DNA of 64,000 nucleotides, taken from positions 12,245,764 through 12,309,763 of the forward strand of contig NC_080422.1 in NCBI RefSeq assembly GCF_029873635.1. Direction: 5' to 3'. This DNA comes from Malania oleifera. Its lineage: Eukaryota; Streptophyta; Magnoliopsida; Santalales; Ximeniaceae. This document shows, piece by piece, positions 11,489 to 24,549 of this stretch. Position 1 is the first letter of the stretch. The number at the start of each line of letters is the position of its first letter. A program made the position numbers and the translations under genes. The notes beneath the pieces were generated by a model that had not been told where the DNA came from, searched no databases, and saw only the letters and a list, made by a program, of their open reading frames with translations.

Positions 11489-11529
<41 letters not shown>
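11489..11529 (+). repeat. (TA)n microsatellite
   Basis: About 20 TA units. The equivalent tract in the 3' LTR (around 19190-19201) has about six, so it changed length after insertion. Confidence 0.9.
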
Positions 11530-11532
<3 letters not shown>

Positions 11533-12269
11533 CATTTTACAAAGATCGTGGTGTGATTGAACATTTGAAAGAAAGCTTTTTGATTTAGATATTTACAATA
11601 TTCAAGACAAATTTATTTAACAAGATTATATTTGATATTTGAGCATCTTGTCTTCAAAGCTATTACTTATACAAACATTTTGGAAGATTTGATAAAAGAT
11701 AAATTCGTTGAAGCATATATCATTCATTCAATGATTGTATCTTTACATACATTCTAAGCTTCAAGTTTCATTATATGATTATGTATTAGGAATTTCGATT
11801 GTACTCACTAGCTTTATTAAAAGCAACATTGAGATTTTTATTTTTTTTGGTGCAGATTTCATATTATTTTGTAATCAAGGTTCGGGTTGTGAACCGATTT
11901 TGAGAAGAGAGCTGTATCTTTTGTAAGCAGTGGAGTAGGAGGGAGCTGCACCTTTTGTAAGCAGCGGATGTAAGGGAAGTTCCATCCCAATTTAAGGAGC
12001 AAACATTATAGTGGAATCCTTGAGTGGGTTGCTCAAGGCGAGGACGTAGGCCTGGTTGGCTGAATTTCGTAAAATTGCGTTTGTATTCTCTCTTCCCTTA
12101 ACCTTTTTAATTTCCGCAATGCACATTATTACTTACATTGCATGTATGTATGTTGAATAATCTCACACGAACTTGATTAGTAATTTGTCAAATTTAGAAA
12201 GAGGGACTAAGAGGTAAATAAGTTTCAAAGAATTTTTGAAATACATAGGGATTACACCTAAATCAACAT

Positions 12270-12283
12270 TTGGTATCAGAGCG
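12270..12283 (+). other. Copia-1 primer-binding site
   Basis: TTGGTATCAGAGCG, complementary to the 3' end of initiator-Met tRNA, one base after the LTR. Confidence 0.9.
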
Positions 12284-12323
12284 GGTTTACATAGACTTAA
12301 TAGTTCATTTGTAAAAAGATCAC

Positions 12324-13919
12324 ATGACACATATCAGTGTAACTCCATTTGGTGAGGGACACTCATCCACTAGACCACCAATTTTCTGTGATGTAAATTA
12401 CACATATTGGAAATGTAGGATAAGCATATACCTGTTAAATGTAGATTGGAAGGTATGAAAGATAGTGACTAAGGGAAATCATGTTCCCATGAAATTTATT
12501 GATAAGATTAATGTACCTAAAACTAAAGATGAGTATATAGAGGAACACTGGAAATTAGTGCAAATTAATGCTATTGCAATGAACTTGCTTTTCTATGTAT
12601 TAGATGTAAATGAATTTAATAGGGTAATAACATGTAACTCTATTAAAGAAATTTAGGAAAAATTAGAAGTTATGTATGAAGGCACTAAAGAAGTAAAAGA
12701 TAGTAGGATAAACATGCTCACTAGTGAATATGAAGCATTTAAAATGACTATTGATGAATCTATTCAATCTATGTACACTAGATTCACACATATCACAAAT
12801 TCTTTAAATGCACTTGGAAAAACTTACACTACTTATGAGTTGATCAGGAAAATACTTAGGGGACTACCTCCAGTGTGGGAAGCAAAAGCTATGACAATAG
12901 CAGAAGGGAGAAATTTCAAGGAGATGTGGGTAGACGAACTCATTGGATTGCTCATCACCTATGAGCTGACTATAAATAAGAGAAAGAATGAGAAAAGTAA
13001 GGCAAAGAAAACCACATCACTTAAGGCATCACCAAGCTACTAAAGTGAAGGAAGTGATTTCGATACAAATGATGACATGACCTTGCTAACAAAGAAGTTT
13101 GGGAAGTTCTTGAAGAAGAATAAGAAATTCAACAGAAAATTCCGGAACTCAAAGTCAGAAAGAGGAGAGTCAAGCATGAAGAAAAAGAAGGAAGATTCAC
13201 CAACATGCTACAACTGCAGAGAGGTTGGACACATCAAGCCTGAATGTCCCAAACTAATGAAAGCCTCCAAGAAAAAGAAGAAGGCTCTAAAAGTCGGTTG
13301 GGATACGCATAGCACAAGCTGTTCAAAATCTGAATCCAGTGATGACGAAATTGCCAATCGGTGTCTAATGGCACATGATGACCTCAAGGTACAATCATCA
13401 TTTTCATCATCTTCTTATTATTCTAGTGATTCTGAAAATGAGAATGACATGCTCTCATATGATGAACTAAAATAAGAATACTTGTACTCTATTAAAATGT
13501 TTGAGAAGAAAATAAAGAAAATTTCTAATTTGAAAAGTAAAGTCAAAGAAATTTCAAGTTTAGTGGAATGCCAAAATTAATCTCATGCATCTCTCAAGAA
13601 AGACTAAGATTTGAAAATTGAGGAGTTAGAAAAGGATTTGAAAGAAAAATATGAAATTATTTGTAAATTTACTGAAGGAAAAAATAACTTTGAAAAGCTC
13701 CTAGGAGCTCAAAGAAATTCCCTAGAAAAGGAAGATGTTGGTTTTAATGGGAAAGAAAATCTAAAACAAAGTCATCTTTACATGGGTCATTTTGTAAGAG
13801 AGTTAAAATCATATGTTCTAACTATGGATTATCATAGAAATATTACATGCTTTAAATGTAAGAGGTTGGGTCACATAAAATTTGACCATCTTTTCAAAAA
13901 TAAAGATTTCAAAATTTGA
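12324..13919 (+). pseudogene. Copia-1 Gag (broken)
   Basis: Capsid/nucleocapsid polyprotein. The frame opens with ATG at 12324 (MTHISVTPFGEG) and keeps one phase to the second zinc knuckle, but carries at least six stops. Two stand where Trp is expected: TGA near 12456, and TAG at 12654 where Copia-2 reads EVWDKLE. The capsid domain includes RINMLTSEYEAFKM, TRFTHITNSLNALGKTY and IRKILRGLPPVWE, the UBN2-type Gag domain. A basic segment precedes the first knuckle, CYNCREVGHIKPEC (near 13205-13247). A Lys/Glu-rich probable coiled coil follows, then a second, damaged knuckle CFKCKRLGHIKFDH (about 13850-13892) whose last Cys is His. Two knuckles around a coiled coil also occur in Copia-2 and appear to mark this lineage. 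Protease follows in the same frame. Confidence 0.85.
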
Positions 13920-13991
13920 AAGTATGGAAGGTCAAAGGAGAATCTAGAACGAACCCCCATGGACCCAAGAAAATCTGGGTACCAAAGCTAG

Positions 13992-16900
13992 TTGTCTGAT
14001 TGTGTCTTACAGATATGCTTAAGATCATCATCCTCAAAAGATAGATGGTATATGGATAGTGGATGTTCACGTCACATGACTGGGGATAAAGCGAAATTCA
14101 CATCCATCACACCAAAAGATGAAGGATTTGTCACTTTTGGAAATAATGCTAAGGGAAGGATCACAAGTGTAGGTAAAGTTGGTAATGATCCATCTCTAAT
14201 TATAGATGATGTTTTACTGGTTAATGGTTTAAAGTACAACTTATTGAGCATAAGCCAACTATGTGACAAAGGTTACAAAGTGTCTTTTGAACATGACAAA
14301 TGCATTGTTGAACACAAAACTGATAATAAGGTACTATTCACAGATGAGCATCATGAAAACGTATATACCACCAATTTTGATAACTTAATCTCATAGAGTG
14401 TGACATACTTCTCTGCTATGAATGAAATTAGTTGGATTTGGCATAGGAGACTAGGACACGCAAACATGGACTTAATATCTAAACTAGTTAAGGGAGACTT
14501 AGTTAAAGGATTGCCTAAGAAAAAATTCGTCAAAAATAAAATTTGTGAGGCTTGTCAACTAGGAAAACAAGGAAGAACAAGCTTTAAGAAAAAGAAAAAA
14601 TTTCCACTACTAGGCCACTCCAAATGCTACACTTAGACTTATTTGGTCAAAACTCAATTCAGAGTTTAGGAGGAAAATCATACGCATTTGTCATAGTTGA
14701 TGATTTTTCAAGATATAATTGGGTAATATTCTTAGGTCACAAGGATGAAGCGTGTGAATAATTCGTAAACCTGTGCAAGAAAATTCAAAATGAAAAGGGA
14801 TATACTATCACTAAAATTCGAAGTGATAGGGGTAGAGAATTTAAAAATCAAGGCATGAAAACTACTTTATTCATTAGGAATAACTCATAACTTTTCGGCT
14901 CTTAGAACACCAAAGAAGAACGGTGTAGTTGAAAGGAAAAATACGTCTATACAAGAAATGGCCAGAACTATGCTTAACGAACATAAACCATCTAAGTACT
15001 TCTGGGTTTAGGCAGTGAATACCGCCTGTTATGTTCTAAATAGAGTCTTGATTAGACCATCTCTAAATAAGATCCCTTACAAGCTATGGAATGGCCATAG
15101 ACCAAATATCTTATTTTCATGTCTTTGGCTATAAATGTTTTATGCTTAGAGACAATGAACATTTAGGAAAATTTGATGTGAAATCAGATGAAGGTATCTT
15201 CCTAGGGTATGCCTAAGACAGTAAAGCCTATAGTATAACAAACGAATATTGACGGTTATAGAATCTATTTATGTAGTGTTCAATGAGTTAAATCCCCTCT
15301 CCAAAAGAACTGATGAAGAAGAAATTGAAATAAACAAGAAAATTGACAAAAATATCCATTCAAAATGATTTAGAAAAGAAAAATGAAATTAAGGAACCAT
15401 CCATTGAAACTAATCAAAATGAAAATGAGGTTAATGAACCACCTAGAGAATGGAAGTACATAAAGAATCATCCCATTGATCAAATAATAGGTGAACCATT
15501 ATGTGGAGTAGCCACACGATCCTCACTTAGGAATATGATGAGTCATTTTGCCTTTCTATAGCAAGAAGAACCTAGGAATGTAAATGAAGCAATTGAGGAT
15601 GAATCGTGGGTGTTGTCCATGCAAGAAGAGTTAAATCAGTTTGAGAGAAACAAAGTATGGACATTAGTTCCTAGACCTAAGGATAAGTCAATTATTGGAA
15701 TAAAATGGATATATAAGAACAAGAAAGATGAACATGGGATAGTTGTTAGAAATAAGGCTAAAGTAGTAGCTTAGGGATATAACCAGGAAGAAGGTACAGA
15801 TTTTGAAGAAACCTTTGCACCTGTAGCTAGAATGGAAGCCATTCGAATGCTTTTAGCCTATGCAAGGATTTTAAGCTATATCAAATGGATGTCAAGAGCG
15901 CATTTTTAAATGGGTACATAAATGAAGAAGTATATGTAGAACAACCCCTAGGTTTTGAAAACCATAAAAATCCAGATCACGTGTATAGACTGACAAAAGT
16001 CTTGTACGATTTAAAGCAAGCTCCTAGAGCATGGTATGAAAGGTTAAGCGAATTTCTACTAGAGAATGGATTTATTAGAGGAAAGATAAATACAACTTTG
16101 ATAATAAAACTAAGAAAGATGACATTCTCCTAGTTCAAGTATATGTAGATGACATCATATTTGGAGCTACAAATAAAGAATTGTGTAATGAATTTGCTAA
16201 TACTATGCAAAATGAATTTGAGATGAGCATGATGGGTGAACTAAATTTCTTCCTAGGACTTCAGATCAAACAAGAGAAACATGGAATATTCATAAATCAA
16301 TCGAAGTATATTAGAGATCTGCTCAAAAGGTTTAATATGGAAGATGGAAAAATACTAGGTACACCTATGAATGCTTCATTGAAATTAAACAAAAATGAAC
16401 CAGGTATACCAGTAGATGTCAAGCTTTGTCGTGGAATGATTGGTAGCTTATTATATTTGACTGCCAGTAGACTTGATATAATGTTTAGCGTATGTTTGTG
16501 TGCAAGATTTCAAGCGGCACCAAAAGAGTCACATTTGTTAGCTGTCAAACAAATACTTAGATACCTGATAGGAACTGTTGAAATTGGGTTATGGTATCGT
16601 AAGTATACATCTTTTGAGATTATCAGCTATTCAGATGCTGATTTTGCTGGTAGCAAAGTGGATAGGAAGATTATGAGTGGTACATGTCATTTCTTAGGAC
16701 ATTCATTAGTCTCTTGGTTTTCCAAGAAGCAGAATTCAGTTGCACTTTTCACAACTGAGGCAGAATACATTATAGTAGGTAGTTGTTATGCTCAAATGTT
16801 ATACATGAAGCAACAACTGATGGATTTTGGGTTAAGCTATGAAAAAATTCCTATAAGATGCAATAATACGAGTGCAATAAACATCTCAAAGAATCCTATA

Positions 16901-17095
16901 TTACATTCACGAACTAAGTATATAGAAATATGACATCACTTTCTTCATGATCATGTGCAAAAAAGGGATGTGACAATTGAGTTTGTATGCACGAATGAAC
17001 AATGGGCAGACATATTCACGAAACCACTTGTGGAGGATAGGTTTATCCAAATTAGGCGTAAATTAGGTTTGATGCATAATCGAGAGGTTGCCTAG
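13992..17095 (+). pseudogene. Copia-1 Pol (broken): protease, integrase, RT, RNase H
   Basis: Polyprotein that cleaves Gag-Pol, copies RNA to DNA and integrates it. Protease has WYMDSGCSRHMTGDK (14045 on; active site DSG). The integrase zinc region reads WHRRLGHANMDL with CEACQLGKQGR (14435-14580). The integrase core follows with IVDDFSRYNWV and SDRGREF but needs two frame changes (about 14600 and 14865). RT begins about 15600 (DESWVLSMQEEL); it keeps [11 protein letters not shown], the catalytic YVDDIIFG (16141-16164) and LKQAPRAWYERL. RNase H has SYSDADFAGS and TTEAEYI. Pol ends LGLMHNREVA at TAG 17093. Stops include VVA-stop-GYNQEEG, consistent with Gln to stop. The order with integrase before RT confirms copia. 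Confidence 0.88.
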
Positions 17096-17769
17096 AATTA
17101 TATTAGATGACATAATTCAGGGGGAGCAACGTCACTTAATATTCATAATTTGTCAAAAGTTTCATATTTAACTCACATGTTCTCATTTGACATCACATTA
17201 ATCAACATTGGTATCCTCACATAATATTTGAAATTTGGCACACTGTGTATGTTCACAATGCAATTTACATTCCACAACATAGATTTATGTATTAGCAAGG
17301 GGGATGGTTGATGTCAAAAGGGGGAGAAGTAAAATTTTTAAAATCCGATGGTTGAATAAGTCTTAAACTTTAAGAGTTAAAAGGGAGAGAAAAATATAAG
17401 ATTATGTCCACTTATGTATTATTATACACCTTTTTGTTGATATCAAAAAAGGGGAGAAATATCAGGAGCAAAAATTGTTGGCAAAACGAATTGTGCAAAA
17501 GGGGGAGAAGTATAATAGCAAAAATTGTTTGAAAAATCAGGAGCAAAATTTGTTGGAAAATCTAATTGTGTAAAGGGGAGAAAAATTAGGCTATAGGAGA
17601 AGAATCAGGCTAAACAACTTGTGTATGAACATGAGCATATTTCATTTGGAATCAGACTAAACAACATGTGTATGAACATGAGCATATTTTATTTGGCATG
17701 GGGCATGAGCATATTTCACTTACTATATATTTTTGCTCGTGTACTTGTCATCATCAAAAAAGGGGAGAT
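17096..17769 (+). other. Copia-1 3' non-coding region with repeated polypurine tracts
   Basis: There is no coding capacity. At least five polypurine tracts recur: TCAAAAGGGGGAGAAG (about 17312), TCAAAAAAGGGGAGAAAT (17443), CAAAAGGGGGAGAAG (17497), AAAGGGGAGAAAA (17573) and the last one, AAAAAAGGGGAGAT, at the LTR border (17756-17769). A block with CAACATGTGTATGAACATGA is itself duplicated (17615-17690). Repeated PPT copies are a known trait of Sireviruses. Only the last is placed to prime plus-strand DNA. Confidence 0.8.
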
Positions 17770-19946
17770 TATTAACTGTATGAGTCCAATCCAGTTTTGA
17801 TAATAACAAATTACTTGGTATTTGATCTGTGCATTGAGTTTGTGAACATGAACTATATTAAGCATGCACAGAAGGATAACAAGTCATGGAAGCCATAAAG
17901 ATTAAAGCATACACATCTTGGAAAAATCCATGGAAACTCAAAAAGTACAAGAATGAAGATGCAAGCAACAAGTTCAAGAGCGTCATGGGAATGGGTACTT
18001 AGAACTTTTGTATTTACATTTTCATATGATTTAATTTGAGGCTCAAATCATAATCTAGAATGACCTTAGGACTCATGCATTTCGTGAACATCATTAGGGG
18101 ACATTCATGGACCTAGAAATATTTTTAAAACCCCACAAAATATTTTTTATAAAAAAGTCAAGAAAGAGAGGAAAGTAGTTTTTCAAAGTATAAAGAAAAA
18201 ATTTAGGAAAAAGGAACTTTAGACAACCGAACTCAGTGGCCAGTCGCCTGAAGTTGCCACTTCAGAAGACTGAAGTTAACCTTAGTCGTCTAAAGAATTT
18301 CTTTAGAAGACCGAAAATTAAGTTTAGTCGTATGAAGAATTTATGGTGAAACACATAATCTGGCAGAAGCACCTCAAAAGACTGAACTCAGACTTTAGTC
18401 GTCTCAACTTGACACTTCAGTCGTCTGAACCCCAAACTTCAGTCGCCTGACCCTATGTCTAGGTCATTTTTTCGAAGCTTTAAGGAACTTCAGTTGTTTG
18501 GGCCTTTGACCTCAATCATTTGAACTTGCAGGAAAGTTAAAAAATTTATTTTTTAATGGAAGAACATGCGAGCTATTTCTTTGATCAAACGGTTAGGATT
18601 GATTCTAAAGGCAAGATTCCTATTTATATATCATCTAAACCCTAGTGCAAAAGCTAAGACTTTTCGAAGAGAAGAGAACAAACCTTTTGCGTACAATTGA
18701 AGAGATTGCACTGCTGAAACCTTTGCCTTGGATTTCAAAGTTCTTACATCGAATCTGAGCTAATGCTATCTTGTTTTTCAAAAAGCAATCTAGCTTTCAT
18801 TGAGGAATCATTTTGGTTTTGAGGTTTGGTAAATCAATCTAAACGTTGCTATTTCTTCTCATAGAGTTCTTCATATAAACTGATCTGATTGATTGATATA
18901 TATTTTTCAAAGAACTTCTCATTTCAAAATCTATTATTGAAATAAGCTGAGTGATTGATAGTGAGTATACTTTCATATAGATTATTTAGAAAATATTACT
19001 ACTTGATAAAGAGTTTCGTCATTGGTTAAATAGTTTGATTCAAGTGTGTATTCAGTTAAAGGATCTATATTTTAGATATATTAAAAACACTTGATTAAAT
19101 ATCCTTGGTATTCATAAAGATTTATTTTATTGAGGGATATTTTTTTGAAAACCTTATATTAAGTGGTTTGATCTTTGGAATACATATTGTATATATATAT
19201 ATTTGCATTTTACAAAGATCGTGGTGTGATTGAACATTTGAAAGAAAGCATTTTGATTTAGATCTTTACAATATTCAAGACAAATTTATTTAACAAGATC
19301 ATATTTGATATTTGAGCATCTTGTCTTCAAAGCTATTACTTATACAAACATTTTGGAAGATTTTATAAAAGAGAAATTTGTTGAAGAATATATCATTCAT
19401 TCAATGATTGTATCGTCACATACATTTTGAGCTTCAGGTTTCATCATATGATTATGTATTAGGAATTTCGATTGTGCTCACTAACTTTATTAGAAGCAAC
19501 ATTGAGTGTTTTTGTAGATTTCATATTATTTTGTAATCAAGGTTTGGGTTGTGAATTGGATTTGAGGAGAGAGCTATATCTCTTGTAAGCAGTGGAGTAG
19601 GAGGGAGCTGTAGCTCTTGTAAGCAGTGGATGTAAGGGAAGCTCCATCCCAGTTTAATAAGTAGGGATTATAGTGGAATCCTTGAGTGGGTTGCTCAAGG
19701 CGAGGACGTAGACTTGGTTATCTGAACCTCGTAAAATTGCGTTTGTCTTCTCTCTTCCCTTATCCTTTTTAATTTTCGCAATGCACATCATTACTTACAT
19801 TGCATGTATGTATGTTGAATAATTTCATATGAACTTGATTAGTAATTTGTCAAATTTAGAAAGAGGGACTAAGAGGTAAATAAGTTTCAAAGAATTTTAA
19901 AGATACCCAATTCACCCCCTGTCTTGGGATTACACCTAAATCAACA
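17770..19946 (+). mobile_element. Copia-1 3' LTR
   Basis: Alignable to the 5' LTR over its whole length. It starts TATTAACTGTATGAG (first dinucleotide TG changed to TA) and ends CACCTAAATCAACA. It keeps the CAATTCACCCCCT box (19908-19920) lost from the 5' copy, the palindromic array (18215-18525) and the GGCGAGGACGTAG box (19699-19711). Confidence 0.92.
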
Positions 19947-19951
19947 ATATG
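19947..19951. repeat. Right target-site duplication of Copia-1
   Basis: ATATG, identical to 10067-10071, shows that both ends of the element are complete. Confidence 0.95.
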
Positions 19952-21408
19952 AATTTGTTAATTATTTTGGGAACTCAGTGAATTGACTGGGGAAAATTCA
20001 TGTATATAATTTCAGGGCATTGAAATTTCGAACGCCGCAAGCGTGAAATAGGAAATAATAAACTGTTCTCAGATAGTCAGGTAAGGGAAATATGTTATGT
20101 CAGTTAAATTAGAAAATTTACCAATAAAGCATAGTATTTGATTATGAGTTACAGAGTGTGAGTTTTGAATAAATTAGAGCATGGAAATTATACAATTTTA
20201 TGAATTATATTTAATGAGTTTTATTAAATTGTGTGGCATAATAAATACTGGAATATTACAGAATTTTATACATATTCACAGAATTATGATTATACAGTTT
20301 TTTACAGAATCATGATTATACAGTATTTTATAGAACCATGATTATACAGTGTTTTACAGAATCATGATTATACAATATTTTATAGAACTATGATTATACA
20401 GTGTTTTACAGAATCATGATTATATAGTATTTTATAGAATTATGATTATACATTATTTTACAGAACCATGATTATACAATGTATTACAGAACCATGATTA
20501 TACAGTGTTATACAAAACCATGATATACAGATTATAGAACCATGACATATAGAAATACAGTTGATACAGATATACAGTTATGTTATAGCGTCATGGTTGA
20601 TATAGAGAAATACAACATCATGGTATTTATAGTTGGTACAGAATCATGGTAAAATATATAGAAATTATATAGATATAGTCTTATATAGTATCAGACCTTG
20701 ATGGAAAAGAGCAATTTACAGAGCACGGTATCGTAACTATATAGTATAGATATTGCAACCATACTTCTCAGATTGAGTATGGTGTTGAATGTCAATTGTG
20801 CCACAGGTAGAGTAGAGGGCTCCCTGGCATTTGGACTAGGTGGAGTTGGCCTTTCGTGCTACAGATATATACAAAAATATAGTTAGACTAGCACTGGTAG
20901 GCCAACCAATGTTTAGTCCCACCTACGGGCCGCACAACCTTATCATGAGGGGTTAAATCATGACATACAACCATCCAGGGAAGTTTTCAGAATTATGTAC
21001 ATATATAGTATACACAAGAAACAAAGATTACCTATTATAGTTAGAAGTATGATTGAATAGATAACTCATAAATTCTGTATTTTAAATAACATAGGTGTGG
21101 GTTATTATATAGATACTTTTGCATGATTTCTCATTTATAGTTTTATTAAAGATTATGTTTTGTGTATAGACTCATATGCCACACACTGGTAATAACATGT
21201 TTCTCCTTACTGAGAGGTGTTTCACCCTAGCATTATGAACATTTCAGGTAACCCAGAGAAACATGCAAAGCCGACTTAGAGATAGAGGAGGCGGTTGAGT
21301 CGGCATAGTTTTGGGGTAAGTCTCGGGCTGAGTAGTAGAGCCCAAGGTATTTTGGGATTTTTGGGAAATGATGTACATATGTGTATATATTTATAGGTGG
21401 ATCAGTAG
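19952..21408 (+). mobile_element. LTR A, 3' portion (truncated)
   Basis: Continuation of the LTR interrupted at 10071. It matches the Tekay1 3' LTR through GAACGCCGCAAGC, GTCAGGTAAGG, GTGTGGCAT, the tandem repeat block, ATAGTATCAGACC, GCCACACACTGGTAATAACATG and GGTGGATC. It stops at 21408, where minus-strand element C begins, about 230 bases short of the expected LTR end. Confidence 0.8.
20279..20512 (+). repeat. Nine tandem 26-bp units in LTR A
   Basis: Unit close to CAGAATCATGATTATACAG followed by TATTTTA. Alternate units begin CAGAA and TAGAA, so a 52-bp higher-order period is suggested. More degenerate copies lie at the same place in the Tekay1 3' LTR (about 40850-41100). Confidence 0.9.
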
Positions 21409-22462
21409 TGTAACGACCCGACCCTTTATATGGACCCAGATTGCTACCACACATACAGAATACCAATACTTGATAAACATACATAAACAACCCGCCCTAA
21501 CAAGGACATACGGGTGTATCTCATACATAACTGTAATTCATATGTTGCGAAAAAACATAAACATCCATAGGGATTCTATTAGACATATACTAGAGTTCTA
21601 ACTGTATCTTTAATACATAGGATCCATACTTAAAACATAAATTGTATTACATCCCCAAAAGAAACTAACCAGGCTAACAACCCAATACTAGTACAAAAAC
21701 TTACTCCTAGCAATTACATTCTAAGCTCCAAAGTCTCATTAGAAGACTAGGATCTATGCCCTGAAGGACTTGAAACAAAGGTTGTAAGATTGGGGTGAGA
21801 CACTTCTTAATAAGGTGGAAGATTTTACAATAGAACGAAATTACATGAGTTTCTTCCAGTTAAAACAGTTGAACAATTCCACATTCATATTATTGCACCA
21901 TAGGAGATATATAAATATAATTCAGCATCGTTACAAGCGAGAGTTCCCGAGGTTAGGGTAGGGTACAGGCCCATACATTGTACGATCCCTCCACACGGTT
22001 GTCAACCCTGTGACCTTACCCATTTTATTTATTAAATCATATATATGAATATTTAGAACAACGACCAACTTTGAAATGTCATAATATGCCTATTTACCCT
22101 GTGGCACGGGTTGTGCACTGATAACTCCGACATGCCCTACTCGTGTAGGAACTATTAAGCATCTATTATATAGTTCGACTACCCCCCCTAGTCCATTATT
22201 TCACCAGTGGTCCCAATACTCCTACAAGCCGACTATCTCTGTACCTACATTGATTCGCATGTGTGGTTGCACTGTAATTTACTAGCAATGGAACCGCACC
22301 TTTAGAAACTAGAGTATCTTTCAACTCCTTTAATCTGAAGTATCTTTCAACTCCTTTAGTAACAAGCTGTGGTCCTATTTATCATATATATGATTTACAA
22401 TGAAAATATAATAACCTATGCATTTCTAGTATTTTCACAATCTCATTAATGAACTAAACAAG

Positions 22463-24549
22463 TGAAAACAAAGGTGTAGTCCCAAGAGAGGGGGCGAATT
22501 GGATTTACAAATTTTCTTTTAATTCTTTTTATGAATCCTTAACCTCTTTTAACTTATTTCTTTATTTAATCCACAACCACATAAACATTCAATCATTTAA
22601 GTAACCAATCAACGAAACAATTTAAAAGCAAACAACCAAACCAAGATTAAAGTATACAACACTTTAGTAATGTAAGAACTTAAGATGGTTGATAGTTTAT
22701 ATAAGCCCTGTGGATATGAATTTGATTCAAGCCTTGTGGTTAATGCAATACCTTTGATAATGAATTAGCTTTATCAAAATGATTTTCACCAAAACATTCA
22801 CACTCTTCCTAAAATTCAGAATTCAAATAAACTCTTAGTTAATTTATCTTTGGGTGTTTAACCAATTAACGTACTCCCTTATGATTTCCGCAAACTATGG
22901 TTTAACCAATATACTCCCTTTCAGTTTCCGCAACCCAAATCAAAATTAGACTTTAAGTTTACGTAATTTCCAAATTTACGTAGTATATATGATTAAGAAA
23001 TTAAATCATACATGCAATTTATATATGCTGAAAATAAAGAGCAAGGGAAAGTGAGAGTGAGACCAAGTTTTTACGAGGTTTGACTTATACCCAGCCTACG
23101 TCCTCGCCTTTGGCAAACCACCAAAGGATTCACTAAAATAAGTTCCTTTTCCGGGTGAAACAACACCGTTTACACACTCCTTTAGCAGGCTAGAGCCCGC
23201 CTCTCCAAGTGATATCCCTTCACTCGATCACTCCTTCAATTAGGCTAGAGCAGCACCTCTCCAAGCAATAGCCCATCACTTAGCCAATGATCTGAGCACC
23301 TTAAATCTTCCAAAAGCTACAAAAGATATGAAGTAAACACTGCATACAATAGCACTCTTAAAATAGAGTAGATTAGTACAAATTCAGCTCTAGGTACTTC
23401 AACAATATAAATACTAATAAGAAATAGAATTGAAGTTCAAGTATAGAATTCACCAAGGATTCCTTTGTGATTGAGAAAATTTAGTATGAGAACCTTCAGT
23501 TGATGTTTCAATAGCAATTTAGATGATTTCCCCCAGCAAGAGTATGAGCAATGGAGAACTTTGAGAGATATTGAGAGATTTAATGCAAGTATGTTGTGTA
23601 TTTGCTTGTAAGTTAATTTCTTGGGATTAAGGTAGTATTTATAGGCTTTTTAGAATTAGTTTCCTTGTTTCCCAAGTTACTTGGAGTGTCCACTAAGTTT
23701 TTATAACATTCATAATTGAAAAACTAATTTTTAAAATTTTCCCTTTAGAGTTTAAAATTTTGAAATTCCGTGAAGTCAGTAGGCTAGACAGGCGACTGGG
23801 TAATGGCTTTCATAGGGTCAGTCAGATGGACCGGCGGCTGAGACCCTTCTGTCTGCCAGAAATTAAAATTAGTAAATTGTCAATCGGTTGGCTTGACCAC
23901 GTTCAAATATTGTCAGTCGGCTGGACAACTTGCTTTATAGTTGCATTCTTTGTCAGTCGGCTGACTGATTTTAGTTTATAATGGTCAGTCGGCTGGGAAA
24001 GTTTTTTACATATTACTCGTGTCAGTTGGCTGAGCCATTTCAAGGTGTTCTGGTCAGTCGGCTGACTAGTCCACTTTCTAGTTTTTCATTTTTAGTTTTT
24101 CAAAATTAGTTCTGCTCTCTTGGTTTGATCTTTTATAAAACATTTTTCGGGGTTTTAAAATAGGTTTCTAAGTTCATAAATATCCCCTAAAGAGCGTCAA
24201 CTATATTTCAAAAAGATATTGAAAATATGAAGCACTTACATAAAGACTTCTTGGACATTTAACATTTTGAAACACTCAAGTCTTCATGCTTTGGTCTTCT
24301 ACTTGTCTTCAATCTTTAAGATGCTTTGAGATTTTCATCAAGTTCTCTTTAATATCCATGCTCTCATGATCTTCAAGCTTTATTCTTTGAATCCATGCCA
24401 TTTAAGCTTTATATGATCATCCTTCTTTGAAATATAAGCTTTTAACACAGTCTCTTTCTTAAACCCTGAAATATTATTACTCAACAAATATGTTAAGTTT
24501 TACTTGTTTGTTAGTATCAAAATAAGATGTTAAGCCTTGTAAGGCCAAT
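22463..24549 (-). mobile_element. S1: solo LTR of a Sirevirus-type copia element
   Basis: Flanked by a perfect 5-bp duplication ACAAG (22458-22462 and 24550-24554). On the minus strand it begins TATTGGCCTTACAAGG (TG changed to TA; compare TGTTGGCCTAGCAAGG in S3) and ends CTACACCTTTGTTTTCA. It carries the C-rich box near its end (22481-22502, CCCAAGAGAGGGGGCGAATT on plus), the CCTACGTCCTCGCC box (23095-23108) and a palindrome array. No internal region is left. Confidence 0.9.
23770..24070 (-). repeat. Palindromic-motif array in S1
   Basis: About eight copies of GTCAGTCGGCTGAC-like sequence, such as TTGTCAGTCGGCTGAC and TGGTCAGTCGGCTGGG. The arms differ from those of the other copia LTR families in the window. 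Confidence 0.8.

Larger units (their letters stand above)
10072..12268 (+). mobile_element. Copia-1 5' LTR
   Basis: Starts TGTTGACTATATGAG and ends CCTAAATCAACA. It carries a palindromic-motif array (10517-10830), a (TA)n run (11489-11529) and the GGCGAGGACGTAGGC box (12037-12051). Compared with the 3' copy it lacks about 20 bases near its end that contain the C-rich CAATTCACCCCCT box. Confidence 0.92.
10072..19946 (+). mobile_element. Copia-1: structurally complete Sirevirus-type Ty1/copia element
   Basis: A 9.9-kb element with two LTRs of about 2.2 kb, a Met-type primer-binding site, a gag-pol region in copia order (Gag, protease, integrase, RT, RNase H) and a polypurine tract. It sits in LTR A. 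The target duplication is perfect: ATATG at 10067-10071 and again at 19947-19951. Long LTRs, a Gag with two zinc knuckles, and several AAAGGGGGAGA tracts behind pol point to the Sirevirus (SIRE/Maximus) lineage. Many stops and at least two frameshifts make it inactive. The two LTRs remain clearly alignable end to end but differ by many substitutions and several indels, so the insertion is not very recent. Confidence 0.93.

Noticed and set aside
12324..17095. Copia-1 gag-pol as a functional gene
   Set aside because: It has many in-frame stops and at least two frameshifts in integrase, so it is a pseudogene.
20279..20512. Evenly spaced repeats, possibly a CRISPR-like array
   Set aside because: The units are contiguous with no unique spacers, the DNA is a plant LTR, and no cas gene is present.
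21400..21406. GATCA at 21400-21404 as the right target duplication of LTR A (left flank GATCA, 9285-9289)
   Set aside because: It is part of the LTR block GGTGGATC also seen at 41964-41971 in the Tekay1 LTR, so the match is chance.
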